Shown: positions 9,082 to 19,300 of the stretch, in pieces
How positions within the stretch are numbered: position 1 is the stretch's first letter
Layout: the number at the start of each line of letters is the position of its first letter
NCBI RefSeq assembly: GCF_003412465.1
Contig: NZ_QTJV01000008.1
Location: 62,001-126,000 of the forward strand
Direction: 5' to 3'
Origin: Chitinophaga silvisoli
GTDB taxonomy: Bacteria; Bacteroidota; Bacteroidia; Chitinophagales; Chitinophagaceae
DNA length: 64,000 bases
Notes under the pieces: generated by a model
The model's input: the letters and a program-made list of their open reading frames with translations, nothing else
Databases searched by the model: none
Told to the model about the DNA's origin: nothing
Translations under genes and position numbers: made by a program

Positions 9082-10268
9082 TTACTTTTTTTCAACTTTT
9101 ACTAACCATTTATCGATGAGCAGGCCGGCGGCGGTATCGCCTGTGGCATTGAGCAGGGTGGCGACAGGATCCAGCAGGGTACCGATGATCATGATTACCG
9201 GCAATACTTCCATAGGCAGGTGATAGGTACTTACGATGAGCATCTGACCTACGTAGCCTCCATTGGGGATCCCCCCCTCAATGATACTTACCAGCAATGC
9301 GATAACGAAGGCGAGGATCCAGGTATCTGTGCCGGTGACAGGACGGCTGACGAGGGCAAAGGCAACGGCGATTTTGATTACGGCTGCAATGGCAGAGCCC
9401 TCCTTGTGCAGCGCTGCTCCCAGGGGAATAGTCATATCGGCCACCAGGGGCGAAATGCCCATTTTACCAGCAGCCTCCCTGTTCGCCGGAATGGTGGCTA
9501 CACTACTACAGGTGCCCAGGGCCATGGCAGAGGGTAAGAAATTATTTTTCCAGTACCGGCCTACCGCATTCCAGCCACCGGCAATGAATGCGTAGCAGGA
9601 AAAGAATAAAAGGTAGTAGCCAAAGGCGACCAGATGCCCGGTGAGTAGTGCATGGGCGTAGCTTCCAAAGATTCGGGGCCGGCGATGCCGCTTTGGTATG
9701 CGAAATAAGCCCCCAGGCCCAGTGGGGCGAGTTTCATAATATATGCCAGCAACTGTTTCATCACTTCATTGGCCGAGTGCAGGAATGCCCTGAATGCAGT
9801 GCCGCTCTCCCCTGCTTTGCGGGCGGCGATCCCAAGGAGGATGGAAAATCCCAGCATTGCCAGCATGTTCCTGCGGGACAACAATTCGTAAAACTCTTCG
9901 ACGGTGAGCAAATGTACCAGCTGCTCTCCCGGGGTTTCGGCTACAGGTGTGGCCATGGCAGCCAGGTGTGGGATTTGATGGGTAACGGGGAATATAGAAA
10001 TGATAACAATCGTAACAATTGTTGCGATACTTACAGTGCATGCAAAGACGGCTAATAATGCAGTCACGATCCTGGCCGTATGAAGGCGGGCCACTGCATC
10101 GGCGACGGCAAAGAACACCATGGGAATGACGGCGGTAAACAAAAAATTCAGGAACAGATCGCCTAATGATTTGATGACTGCCACCCGTTCACCGTAGTAA
10201 ATACCTGCCAGGCTACCCAGGATGATTGCTGCGAGCAGCCAGCCTATGGAGCTATAATTTCTGCGCAT
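9082..10268 (-). pseudogene. Dicarboxylate/amino acid:cation symporter (DAACS family), frameshifted
   Basis: This gene belongs to the family of sodium- or proton-coupled C4-dicarboxylate and glutamate carriers (GltP/DctA). The first 195 or so residues (start at 10268) hold the N-terminal membrane helices and KLAPLGLGAYFAYQSG. Near 9665 the frame breaks: after PESLE the minus-strand frame needs one extra base, most simply a third G in CTTTGG, to continue as SYAHALLTGHLVAFGYYLLF. That second frame runs into FLPSAMALGTCSSVATIPAN and PLGAALHKEGSAI, the re-entrant hairpin 2 and substrate or cation motifs of the family, and ends at 9082. All expected parts are present, so decay is recent or the break is a sequencing error. 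It follows the SDR gene by 8 bp. Confidence 0.85.
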
Positions 10269-10276
10269 AGCGGGAT

Positions 10277-11071
10277 TTATCTGGTTAACAATCCGGCATC
10301 CAGTACGAACTGTGCGCCGGTGACATAGCGGGCCTTATCTGAAGCGAGGAAGACCACCATATTCGCCACATCGGAGGGCTCTACCCAGGGAACGTCTATG
10401 AGGTTGCCGGCGGAGCGTTCGGCAATTTCCTGCGGGGTAGCGCCTTCCAGTGCAGCCAGGCCATCATTCATAGGAGTATTGACACCAGTAGGATGGATAG
10501 ATACGACCCTGATATTATGGGGGGCCAGTTCTATAGCCCAGGATTTGGTGAGGCCTGTCAGCCCCCATTTCGAAGCGGCATAATGGCTAAGGCGGTTCAT
10601 GCCACGCAGGCCTGCGATGGAAGAATTATTAATAATTACGCCTGATTTTTGCCCAATCATAACAGGAATTACGTGCCTGCCAACGATCCAGGCACCTTTC
10701 AGATTGATATCGATCATGGCATCCCATTCTTCTTCCGGCATTTCGTGGGCAAGGCCATAGGCGCAGATACCGGCGTTGTTAAAGAGGATATCGATCTGTC
10801 CAAAGTGCCGGTAAGTGGCATCGACGGCGGCTTTGATGGCAATATTATCCCGCACATCCGCAGTAAAAGTGAGGCAGTCGGCACCTAAGGCTTTCACGTC
10901 TGTAGCCAGGGAATTGAGTTCATCCGGGGTACCGAGGGCATAACCGGGGTAGGCCAAGGGTTTTGCCAGGTCTACAGCGGCAATGTGCACGCCTTCTGCC
11001 GCCAGGGCTAATGCGGTAGCCCTGCCCTGACCGTGGGCGGCACCGGTAATAAATGCAACTTTATTTGCCAT
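10277..11071 (-). CDS. SDR-family NAD(P)-dependent oxidoreductase
   Basis: This is a short-chain dehydrogenase of about 264 residues that would oxidise or reduce an alcohol/ketone substrate in the cytosol. The start at 11071 is chosen because MANKVAFITGAAHGQGRA puts the Rossmann glycine motif at the usual place; a longer open frame upstream lies inside the previous gene. Other motifs are NNAGI, INNSSIAG and the catalytic YAASK. The stretch between the glycine motif and the second strand (VDLAKPLAYPGYALGTPDEL) is longer than in classical SDRs. It resembles the mycofactocin-associated SDR subgroup, although no mycofactocin genes are visible. It overlaps the upstream gene by 11 bp and is followed by the symporter. 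Confidence 0.92.
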   Translation of the reverse strand: MANKVAFITGAAHGQGRATALALAAEGVHIAAVDLAKPLAYPGYALGTPDELNSLATDVKALGADCLTFTADVRDNIAIKAAVDATYRHFGQIDILFNNAGICAYGLAHEMPEEEWDAMIDINLKGAWIVGRHVIPVMIGQKSGVIINNSSIAGLRGMNRLSHYAASKWGLTGLTKSWAIELAPHNIRVVSIHPTGVNTPMNDGLAALEGATPQEIAERSAGNLIDVPWVEPSDVANMVVFLASDKARYVTGAQFVLDAGLLTR

Positions 11072-11591
11072 AGGAAGAGAGGTATTCGTCAATGTCTGTT
11101 TCCAGCACGTTGTTAAAAACATTGGTGGCGATCATCTGGCCGGCAAAGGCCACAAGTTCCACAATTTGTTGTGAGGTATATAGTTTTGCGATCTTTTCGA
11201 ACAATTCATCGGGAATTCTGCCTTGTTCCCGGGCGATAGCGCTTCCAAAATCCATCAATAGCTGCTCATTTCCGGAGAATTTCAGGTCTTCCGGCACTTC
11301 CCCATGATCGATGATTATTTTGCGGAAAAAGGTGGTGCAAAGGGGGCAGTTACTTCCCACTGACACCGTATATGCAAAGAGGTATGCCGGGCGGTTACCA
11401 ATAAATGTTTTGATCTGCTCATAAAGGGGGTACCAGTCCATATACACCTGAAAAGCCAGCAGAGAACGGCCCAGGGTTGCTTTCATATTTGTAATCCGGG
11501 CATTGTATTGAGTAGTATGCGCCGTGTATGCAGATTTAACATCTTCAGGCGTTTCTGATAGTGGCAGCGGGTCGATTCTGGGCATATTCAA
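11061..11591 (-). CDS. Carboxymuconolactone decarboxylase / AhpD-like protein
   Basis: This is a 176-residue all-helical protein of the CMD/AhpD superfamily. The redox-type motif NCPLCTTFFRKIIIDHG supplies Cys82, Cys85 and His96, in the CxxC-x10-H arrangement used by AhpD-like peroxidase partners. Other members of the family are decarboxylases, so the reaction cannot be fixed. It is the first gene of an operon with the SDR and the symporter. It is divergent from an HxlR regulator, a class that often controls quinone- or electrophile-responsive oxidoreductases. This context suggests detoxification or catabolism of a small reactive carbonyl or aromatic compound, which is inference. Confidence 0.82.
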   Translation of the reverse strand: MNMPRIDPLPLSETPEDVKSAYTAHTTQYNARITNMKATLGRSLLAFQVYMDWYPLYEQIKTFIGNRPAYLFAYTVSVGSNCPLCTTFFRKIIIDHGEVPEDLKFSGNEQLLMDFGSAIAREQGRIPDELFEKIAKLYTSQQIVELVAFAGQMIATNVFNNVLETDIDEYLSSYGK

Positions 11592-11701
11592 TGGTTATAT
11601 GACCTAAAATACGATTTTCCTACAAAACAAGTGGACTAATTTGAATAATTTGGCCTGTGACTTGTACAAAACAGTAGATGCACAGTCGCTTTCATAATAG
11701 T

Positions 11702-11732
11702 TTTTTCCTTTAACTGTTAAATCTTAACTTTG
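11702..11732 (+). promoter_or_regulatory. Candidate Bacteroidota promoter for the HxlR gene
   Basis: TAACTTTG at 11725-11732 fits the TAnnTTTG -7 box of the Bacteroidota housekeeping sigma factor. TTTT at 11702-11705, 19 nt upstream, is a one-mismatch match to the TTTG -33 box. Transcription would begin near 11739, about 37 nt before the HxlR start. Confidence 0.45.
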
Positions 11733-11775
11733 GGGGTACTGATATTTTTATAGAGTACTGACAAAAATGTAAGTA

Positions 11776-12135
11776 ATGAGAAAAGAAAGCTCTGCTAATA
11801 CATTGAACAGGAATAAAATCAGCAACAACTGCGGCATGGCGTATACGCTGGACGTTATAGGCGGCCGATGGAAACCGACTATCCTGTGGAGCCTGTTGAA
11901 TGGCAAGCTGCGGTACAGCGAACTGAAAAAATCTATTCCTGATGTATCTGAAAGAATTCTCGTCCTGCAGTTGAGAGAACTGGAAAAGGACGGGCTAATC
12001 AACCGCCTTGTTTATGCGGAAGTGCCTCCCAGAGTTGAATATGAACTCACCAAAGACGGGGCTTCACTCCAACCTATGTTACAGATTATTTCTGAATGGG
12101 GTGACATACACAGACCTAAAAAAACAAAAGATTAA
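11776..12135 (+). CDS. HxlR-family winged-helix transcriptional regulator
   Basis: This is a 119-residue DNA-binding protein. The HxlR signature is complete: CGMAYTLDVIGGRWKPTILW at about 16-36 with the redox-sensitive N-terminal cysteine, then the winged helix LRYSELKKSIPDVSERILVLQLRELE and the wing segment PPRVEYELTKDG. Dimers usually bind inverted repeats in divergent promoters. Here it faces the CMD/SDR/symporter operon across 184 bp, so it is the probable regulator of that operon. The corC-like gene follows 30 bp downstream on the same strand and may be on the same transcript. The family is certain; the effector is unknown. Confidence 0.94.
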   Translation: MRKESSANTLNRNKISNNCGMAYTLDVIGGRWKPTILWSLLNGKLRYSELKKSIPDVSERILVLQLRELEKDGLINRLVYAEVPPRVEYELTKDGASLQPMLQIISEWGDIHRPKKTKD

Positions 12136-12165
12136 TTTGCTATTAAATAATTAAGACACGCAATA

Positions 12166-13488
12166 ATGAGCATAGAAATATTTTTTACCATCTTCCTGGT
12201 GCTGTTGAACGGTTTTTTCGTTGCAGCGGAATTTGCTATCGTTAAGGTCCGATCCTCGCAGATAGAAGTCAATGCAGGGCGTAATAAGACCGTATCTGCG
12301 GTGGCCAAAGGCATCCTGAACAATCTTGACGGCTATCTGGCAGCAACACAATTAGGTATCACACTCGCATCTCTGGGCCTTGGCTGGGTAGGTGAAAAGG
12401 TGATGACTGAAATGATCATCAATTTATTTACCTCCATAGGTTTTAAACCTGATGTAGGTGTAGCGCAGAAAGTAGCGATTGGCTGCGCATTCCTCGCTAT
12501 TACCATTTTGCACATTGTGTTTGGTGAGCTGGCACCCAAATCGCTCGCCATCCGCAAACCAGTGCCTACTACCTTTACAGTAGCATTGCCCCTCAAATTA
12601 TTCTACATCGTTTTCCGTCCATTCATCTGGATCCTGAACGGCCTGGCCAATGTGATTCTCCGTATCATTGGTATCACACCTGTTCATGAAAATGAAGATA
12701 TACATTCGGAAGAAGAACTCCGCGTGATCATTGCCGAAAGCCACCAGGGCGGCGTGATTGAGGAGACGGAGAAAGCCCTGATTCAAAATGTGTTCAACCT
12801 GGGCGACCGCCATGTATCCACCCTTATGACTCCGCGCAATGAGGTAGTCTGGCTGGATATCCAGGATAGTCCGGAAGTAAATAAAGCCAAGATCCTGAAA
12901 CATAAACATACCATGTACCCGCTGGCAAACGGCGACCTGGATCATACTACCGGTTTTATTTATTCCAAGGACCTGCTGAGCGATAACTTCAGCACTGCTA
13001 TTACCAACCTTTCCTCCCTGAGCCGCAAGCTGCTCGTGGTGACAGTGCATAACCGTACTTACCAGTTGCTGGAACTCTTCAAGAAAGAGCGTATTTACCA
13101 GGCGATGGTGGTAGACGAATTTGGTTCTATCAAGGGGCTTGTGACCATCAATGATATCGTGGATGCACTGGTAGGTGATATCTCTGAAACAAATGAATTT
13201 GAATACGAGGTAGTCCGCCATGAAGACGGTAGTATGCTGGTAGACGGTCAGCTGCCATTCGTAGAGTTCCTGGAGCTGATTGGCGTGGATGCTGACCAGC
13301 AAAGAGTGAATGTAACTAATTTCGTAACCCTGGGTGGTTTTATTCTCGATAAACTGGGTAAGATCCCGCAGAGCGGTGATAGCCTGAAATGGAAAAACCT
13401 GAAAATGGAAGTGGTGAAGATGGACCAGCATCGTATCGCAAAAGTACATATCAGTAATATTGAAAACGATCCTGAAGAAGAGGAATAA
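12166..13488 (+). CDS. CNNM/CorC-family membrane protein (HlyC/CorC hemolysin-like)
   Basis: This is a 440-residue inner-membrane protein of the family linked to Mg2+/Co2+ efflux. Residues of about 1-190 are the DUF21/CNNM transmembrane domain (FVAAEFAIVKVRSSQIE, GYLAATQLGITLASLGLGWVGE, FGELAPKSLAIRKP). A CBS pair follows at about 210-340 (STLMTPRNEVVWLD, MVVDEFGSIKGLVTINDIVDALVGDI). The CorC_HlyC transporter-associated domain closes the protein (DGSMLVDGQLPFVEFLELIG). It lies 22 bp before the YfhO-like gene. The hemolysin name is historical and ion transport is the better hypothesis. Confidence 0.94.
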   Translation: MSIEIFFTIFLVLLNGFFVAAEFAIVKVRSSQIEVNAGRNKTVSAVAKGILNNLDGYLAATQLGITLASLGLGWVGEKVMTEMIINLFTSIGFKPDVGVAQKVAIGCAFLAITILHIVFGELAPKSLAIRKPVPTTFTVALPLKLFYIVFRPFIWILNGLANVILRIIGITPVHENEDIHSEEELRVIIAESHQGGVIEETEKALIQNVFNLGDRHVSTLMTPRNEVVWLDIQDSPEVNKAKILKHKHTMYPLANGDLDHTTGFIYSKDLLSDNFSTAITNLSSLSRKLLVVTVHNRTYQLLELFKKERIYQAMVVDEFGSIKGLVTINDIVDALVGDISETNEFEYEVVRHEDGSMLVDGQLPFVEFLELIGVDADQQRVNVTNFVTLGGFILDKLGKIPQSGDSLKWKNLKMEVVKMDQHRIAKVHISNIENDPEEEE

Positions 13489-13510
13489 CACGCAACGCTA
13501 ATTTTCAGCT

Positions 13511-15988
13511 ATGAAACCCAACTGGTTTAAATCCCTGTTGCCGCACCTGGCAGCCATCGTGGCATTGCTGGTTCTGGCGGTATTGTATTGCAAACCTGTA
13601 TTAGAAGACAAGGTCATCAGTCAGAGTGATAATGTGCAGTGGCAGGCGATGGCCAAAGAATCCATGGACTATAAAAAAGAACATGGCATTCCTCCCTTAT
13701 GGACCACGAGTATGTTTGGCGGTATGCCAACATTTCAGCTGGCCATGGAATCTCCTTATCACATCGATAGTGCTATTCCTGCTATCCTGACTTTGGGATT
13801 ACCCAAGCCTATCAATGTACTCTTTCTTTCCGCACTTTGTTTTTATCTCCTTTGCGTGGTTATTGGTGCACGCCCATGGATTGGATTTGCCGGTGCGATA
13901 GCGTATACCTATGCCAGTTATTCCCCTATTATCATCGCCACGGGGCATGATACCAAGATGGTGGCGCTGGCGTACCTGCCGGCTGTAATAGCAGGCCTGA
14001 TACTGATTACAAGGCGAAGTTACCTGGCGGGTACGGGTATCATGGCATTGTCTCTCTCCTACCTCATTGCTGCCAATCACCTGCAGATGACGTATTATTT
14101 CTTCCTGATCCTGGCGATTGTGGGCATTGCATATGCCGTGCATTGCATCAGGGAAAAAGCATTTCGTCATCTCATTACGGGTAGTTTACTGGTAATTTTA
14201 GCTGTTGGTCTTTCATTGGCCTCCAATGCGGTGAGCCTATGGACGACTTACCAGTATTCGAAAGAAAGTAACCGCGGGGGTAAATCACCATTAAGTCCAT
14301 TGCCGGGTGAAACTGCTGAGCAACATGATGGAAAGGAATATGCTTTTCAATGGAGCTATGGTAAGTTTGAAACACTCACCCTGATTGCCCCGGATATTTA
14401 CGGCGGTAGTTCCAATGGCAAACTGGATGAAAATTCGCAGACCTATAAAACATTGACCAATATTGGTGTGCCACCTAACCAGGCAGCACGCATGGTAAGC
14501 AGCTGGAACCTCTATTGGGGCGATCAGTCTATACTGGGCACTTCGGGACCTGTGTACCTGGGGGTGGTTGTTTGTTTGCTGGCATTACTGGGATTGTTCA
14601 TCATCCGTTCCTGGCATAAGTGGTGGCTCATTGGGATCTCTGTGCTGGGCATCCTGCTGGCATGGGGTAGTAACTTTGCAGTGTTCAACTATTTCATGTT
14701 CGATCATTTCCCATTTTATGATAAGTTCCGCGCACCTTCGCAGGCTTTGATCATTCCGCAATTATCCTTTGCCATACTGGCGGTGATGGCATTGCAGGAA
14801 CTGGTCAGCAACGAAATTAAAAAAGAGGTATTGCTGCAAAAACTGAAATGGTCCGGCTATATCATGGGCGGCCTGCTGGTATTGTTACTACTGGCATCTA
14901 CCAGTGCACGCTATACTAATGCCAGTGGAGACAATGCGAACCCGCATAGTGACGATCAGTTTCATAGTCAGCTGGTACAACAGGCCCAGGGACATACTGA
15001 AATAGCTGACCAGCTGATGGCAGCAACGAGAGCAGACAGGTCTGATTTATTCAGGAAAGATGTGTTCCGCTCCATTTTCTTCGCAGCATTTGCCTTTGGG
15101 CTGCTGTGGTTTTTTATAAAAGGGAAATTACAGGCAAGGTATCTCACTATTGGTATTACGCTCTTAATAATGATCGATCTCATACAGGTAGACAGGCGTT
15201 ACCTGAATGAAGATAGTTTTATGGATGCAGGTTCATATAGCATGCCCTTCCAGGCCACTCCTGCCGACCAGCAGATCCTGCAGGATAAGGATCCATATTA
15301 CCGCGTTTTCAACCTGACACGTAATCCATTCCAGGATGCGATGACTTCTTATTTCCATAAGAGTGTGGGCGGTTATCATGCTGCCAAACTTCAATTGTAC
15401 CAGGACCTGATCGAAAGACAGATTAGTCAGAACAACATGCAGGTGCTGAATATGCTGAATACAAAGTATATTATCACGAATAGTGTGGAAGGTCCGGTTG
15501 TGCACCGGAATCCGGATGCACTGGGCAATGCCTGGTTTATAAAGGCGATTCAATGGGTACCGGATGCGGATGCGGAAATGAATGCGTTGACGAACTTTCA
15601 TCCGAAAGATACGGTGGTGATCGATCAGCAATACAAGCCGCTGGTAAATGCAGATTTTCAGTTTGATTCCAGTGCCACGATCTCATTACTTTATAATCAC
15701 CAGGACACCATTGCCTATAAATCAAAGGCGGCAACACCTCAATTTGCCGTGTTTTCCGAGGTGTATTACCGCCAGGGATGGAAAGCATACATCGATGGAA
15801 AAGAAGCGCCTTATAGCAGGGTCAACTATGCTTTAAGAGGAATGTCCGTGCCGGCAGGAGAGCATAATATCACTTTCATCTTTGCACCGGAAGCCTATTA
15901 TGCAGGTGTGAAATTATCACTGGGGAGTTATATAGTGATGTTGATCTTATTAGCAGGAAGTCTGGCATTGTACTTCCGGAAAAAATAA
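13511..15988 (+). CDS. YfhO-family multi-pass membrane protein
   Basis: This is a very hydrophobic 825-residue protein related to YfhO, a family assigned to bacterial membrane glycosylation (GT-C-like fold). It has an N-terminal helix (LAAIVALLVLAVLYC), a periplasmic loop with the GMPTFQL motif, and many transmembrane helices between about 75 and 560. A soluble beta-rich region follows at about 570-790 (DPYYRVFNL, SVGGYHAAKLQLYQDLIE, EVYYRQGWKAYIDGKEAP), then a last helix. This layout is standard for Bacteroidota YfhO proteins. The substrate is unknown. It ends at a good terminator and is probably cotranscribed with the corC-like gene 22 bp upstream. Confidence 0.9.
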   Translation: MKPNWFKSLLPHLAAIVALLVLAVLYCKPVLEDKVISQSDNVQWQAMAKESMDYKKEHGIPPLWTTSMFGGMPTFQLAMESPYHIDSAIPAILTLGLPKPINVLFLSALCFYLLCVVIGARPWIGFAGAIAYTYASYSPIIIATGHDTKMVALAYLPAVIAGLILITRRSYLAGTGIMALSLSYLIAANHLQMTYYFFLILAIVGIAYAVHCIREKAFRHLITGSLLVILAVGLSLASNAVSLWTTYQYSKESNRGGKSPLSPLPGETAEQHDGKEYAFQWSYGKFETLTLIAPDIYGGSSNGKLDENSQTYKTLTNIGVPPNQAARMVSSWNLYWGDQSILGTSGPVYLGVVVCLLALLGLFIIRSWHKWWLIGISVLGILLAWGSNFAVFNYFMFDHFPFYDKFRAPSQALIIPQLSFAILAVMALQELVSNEIKKEVLLQKLKWSGYIMGGLLVLLLLASTSARYTNASGDNANPHSDDQFHSQLVQQAQGHTEIADQLMAATRADRSDLFRKDVFRSIFFAAFAFGLLWFFIKGKLQARYLTIGITLLIMIDLIQVDRRYLNEDSFMDAGSYSMPFQATPADQQILQDKDPYYRVFNLTRNPFQDAMTSYFHKSVGGYHAAKLQLYQDLIERQISQNNMQVLNMLNTKYIITNSVEGPVVHRNPDALGNAWFIKAIQWVPDADAEMNALTNFHPKDTVVIDQQYKPLVNADFQFDSSATISLLYNHQDTIAYKSKAATPQFAVFSEVYYRQGWKAYIDGKEAPYSRVNYALRGMSVPAGEHNITFIFAPEAYYAGVKLSLGSYIVMLILLAGSLALYFRKK

Positions 15989-15994
15989 TTTATG

Positions 15995-16030
15995 AAAGTC
16001 CGTCTTCCGTATTTTTTGAAGGCGGACTTT
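15995..16030 (+). terminator. Terminator after the yfhO-like gene
   Basis: AAAGTCCG pairs with CGGACTTT, with further pairing CTTC/GAAGG inside around a T-rich loop. It starts 7 bp after the stop codon and is followed by TTGCTTTTC. Likely an intrinsic terminator. Confidence 0.7.
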
Positions 16031-16208
16031 TGCTTTTCATCTATACATTTTAACTGTTCGTAGTAAAAACGCGCGATTACTGCTTTCCCAGAGCAAATTC
16101 CCCTATCTTGCGTGAAATTCAGGGCTGTCCTGCCCTTCGGCTATCTGCTTTACCATTTCATCTATACTTTTCTCCTGTCTGTAGCCAACAAACAATAGTA
16201 CTGTAAAA

Positions 16209-16259
16209 ACGCCCGTTTGAAGCGAAGCCGCTTTTCGTATAGTCGGACTATACGGGCGT
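16209..16259 (+). ncRNA. Branched (three-way junction) RNA structure candidate in the sprA leader
   Basis: An 8-bp closing stem, ACGCCCGT (16209-16216) with ACGGGCGT (16252-16259), encloses two hairpins. One is GAAGCG with CGCTTTTC around a short loop. The other is the near-perfect CGTATAGTC-G-GACTATACG arm. The block ends 42 bp before the GTG start of sprA. It could be a leader regulatory element or an extended terminator for upstream transcription. No known riboswitch class was recognised. Confidence 0.35.
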
Positions 16260-16301
16260 GTATTTATTGGTATTTACGAATTGCTGCTATAGAAAGAACG
16301 C

Positions 16302-19300
16302 GTGAAGAAATCCCTTAGAAAACGTCTTAGAAAGCACTATGCTGCCCTAACTGTATTTAGCATAGTGACCTTTTTCATGGTAGATTCAGCAGCAAGAGGA
16401 GCCAGAGGCGTTAGTTACTATCCAATTAGCGCTACTACTGATCATGCTGCGTACGACTCCGTTATACCCGTGAAAGATTCTGTGGATACTTTAAAATATC
16501 CCATCAGGGACAGGCATTCCCCACAGCTCGTAGAGCCTGTGCAGAACGCTATTGACCTGAAAGATCCGAAAGGTATAAAGCGCGATGTAGAATACGATCC
16601 TGCAACAAAGGAATATATTATCTCCGAAAAAATTGGTGATAAATATTACAGGAATCCTACGTCTATGAGTTTCCAGGATTTCTATAATATGCAGGCCCGT
16701 AAAAGTGAGAATGACTATTTCATAAAACGGGCCTCCACACTGGGGAACCTGAACAGAAGCAGTGGTGTGGAACTGAAAAAATCAAATACACTTTTCGACA
16801 GATTATTCGGTGGCAATAAAGTTGATATCAAACCACAGGGTTACCTGGAGATCTCTATGGGTTATGCAGGGCAGTATATTAACAACCCTGTATTGACGGA
16901 GAATGCACGCCGCAGTGGCGGGTTTGACATGAATATGAATATCAACCTGAACGTAACTGGCAAGATCGGCGACAAACTAAAAATCATCACCAACTATAAT
17001 TCCCAGTCCACTTATGATTTCGAAAACCAGATCAAACTGGAATACACCGGTTATGATGATGAGATCATCAAAAAGATGGAAGCAGGTAATGTCAGCTTTC
17101 CGCTGCCTACTACCCTGATCAGCGGGATGCAATCACTATTTGGCGTAAAGACCCAGTTGCAATTCGGCCGCTTAACTATGACCAGCGTGCTATCCAGTCA
17201 GAAGTCGCAGAAGCAGACGCTGACCCTGAAAGGAGGTAACCAGACGACCAGCTACACCATCAAGGCAGATGCGTATGATGAAAATAAGAATTTCCTGCTG
17301 GCACAGTTTTTCCGTGACACCTTCAACTATGCGATGGGGAACCTGCCTAATATCCGTGCGCTTTCCAACATTACACGTATTGAAGTATGGGTAACCAACA
17401 AAACTGGCACTACGACCAATACCCGTAATGTAGTAGGCCTGATGGACCTTGCAGAATACAATCCTTATAATACGAATGCCGTACACGTCGTAAGCAGTGG
17501 TAAACTGCCATACAACGGTATCAACGATCTCTATGGCAAACTCTCTGCTGACGATGCGGCCAGGCAGCCCAGTACTGTCATCTCTCAACTGCAATCCTAT
17601 GGTCTTTCTGCCGTACAGGATTATGAAAAGACCTATGCACGTAAACTGGATAGTACTGAATATACCCTCAATAAAAAACTCGGTTACATTTCCCTGAACA
17701 GTGCCTTACAGGCAGACCAGGTGCTGGCTGTGGCATTTGAATATAGTTACAATGGCCGTACTTACAAGGTGGGTGATTTTGCGCAGGATGTACCACCGGA
17801 TGCGACGAACAATAACAACAGCCGCATGCTGTTCCTGAAAATGCTGAAAGCTACTGCAGCACGCCCGATCCTGCCTATCTGGGACCTGATGATGAAGAAC
17901 ATTTATTCCACGGGTGGTTACCAGCTGAGTAGCAGTGATTTTTCTGCCGATGTATATTACAATGATCCGGGCAGCGATACCCGCGCCGCCAGCCCCAGAC
18001 GTTATTTGCCGGATGCTGTCGGGACCTATAGCGGTGCACCGATCATTACCATTCTTAACCTGGACAACCTGAATAGCAATAATGATCCGCAACCGGATGG
18101 TGTGTTTGACTTTGTAAGCGGTTATACTGTAGATGTAAGCAATGGTAAACTGATCTTTCCTGTACTGGAGCCTTTTGGTAAGGACCTGGCCAAAGCTTTT
18201 GGAGGAGACGCAGCGCTGGAAAAGCAATACCTGTTTACCAAATTGTACGACACTACTAAAACCGCGGCGCAACAGTACTCCTCCCTCAACAGGTTTGTCA
18301 TCAAAGGCAGTTATAAAGCAGGTAGTTCCTCTGAGGTTTCTTTGAATGCCTATAACATTCCTTCCGGTTCGGTTACCGTAACCGCAGGCGGTAAAACGCT
18401 CGTGGAGAATATCGACTATACGGTAGACTATAACCTGGGGAGAGTAAAGATCATCAATGATGGTATTCTCAGTGCAGGTACTACTATCAACGTCTCTTTT
18501 GAAAATAGTGGTTTGTACGGACAACAGGTACGTAACTATCTCGGTACACGCTTTGACTATGCAGTCAATGAGAAGCTGAACATCGGTTCCACCATCGTAC
18601 ACATGAGTGAACGCCCTTATACCAACAAAGTGAGTTATGGCGAGGACCCCATCAATAACACGGTTGTAGGTCTGGACGGTAACTACAACTCTGAATGGAA
18701 AGGACTCTCCCGCTTACTGAATAAGCTACCTAACTATAATACCAGGTCGCCCTCCACGATTAGCCTGACAGGTGAGGTAGCCCGTTTATTCCCGGGTCAT
18801 AGTAAACTGATCAACGCCTTTGGTTCCAGCGAAGGACAGGTATACATCGATGACTTTGAAGGGACAGAAAGCAACTACGACCTGAAGACACCGAGTAGCA
18901 GCTGGGCACTGGCATCTACACCGGCAGGTGCGACAGATAGCTCAGGCAATATCCTGTTTCCCGAAGCTACGCTGGGTGATTCTGTCGATTATGGTAAGAA
19001 CAGGTCCCTGCTCTCCTGGTATATCATTGAACCTACCCTGCAGGTAAACAGTACATCCAGCCAGCCCGCAGGGATTGACAAAAATGATCAGTCAGATCCC
19101 CGCACGCGGATCGTGTATCAAAAAGAGATTTTCCCGAACCTCTCTACGGATTATACTTCTACCCAGCTCACTACGCTTGACCTGGCTTATTATCCAAAAG
19201 AGCGTGGTCCATATAACTTTGAAGCCAGCCGTACGGAAGTCAATGCAGATGGTACCCTGAATAACCCGAAGAAACACTGGGGCGGTATCATGCGTGCCCT

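Larger units (their letters stand above)
15989..16301. other. Intergenic region between yfhO-like gene and sprA with repeats and hairpins
   Basis: No gene is visible here. The region holds the yfhO terminator (15995-16030) and an imperfect direct repeat. One copy near 16034-16074 and one near 16155-16214 share TTTCATCTATAC, a CTGT-GTAG segment and GTAAAAACGC. A branched RNA-like structure at 16209-16259 sits just before the sprA start. The repeats may be duplicated promoter DNA; I could not find a clean TAnnTTTG box. Confidence 0.55.

Noticed and set aside
12598-13491. 297-residue minus-strand open frame inside the corC-like gene
   Set aside because: It lies opposite strongly conserved CNNM and CBS motifs and its translation has no family pattern.
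17706-18602. 298-residue minus-strand open frame inside sprA
   Set aside because: It is antisense to the conserved SprA reading frame and lacks a credible start context or domain.
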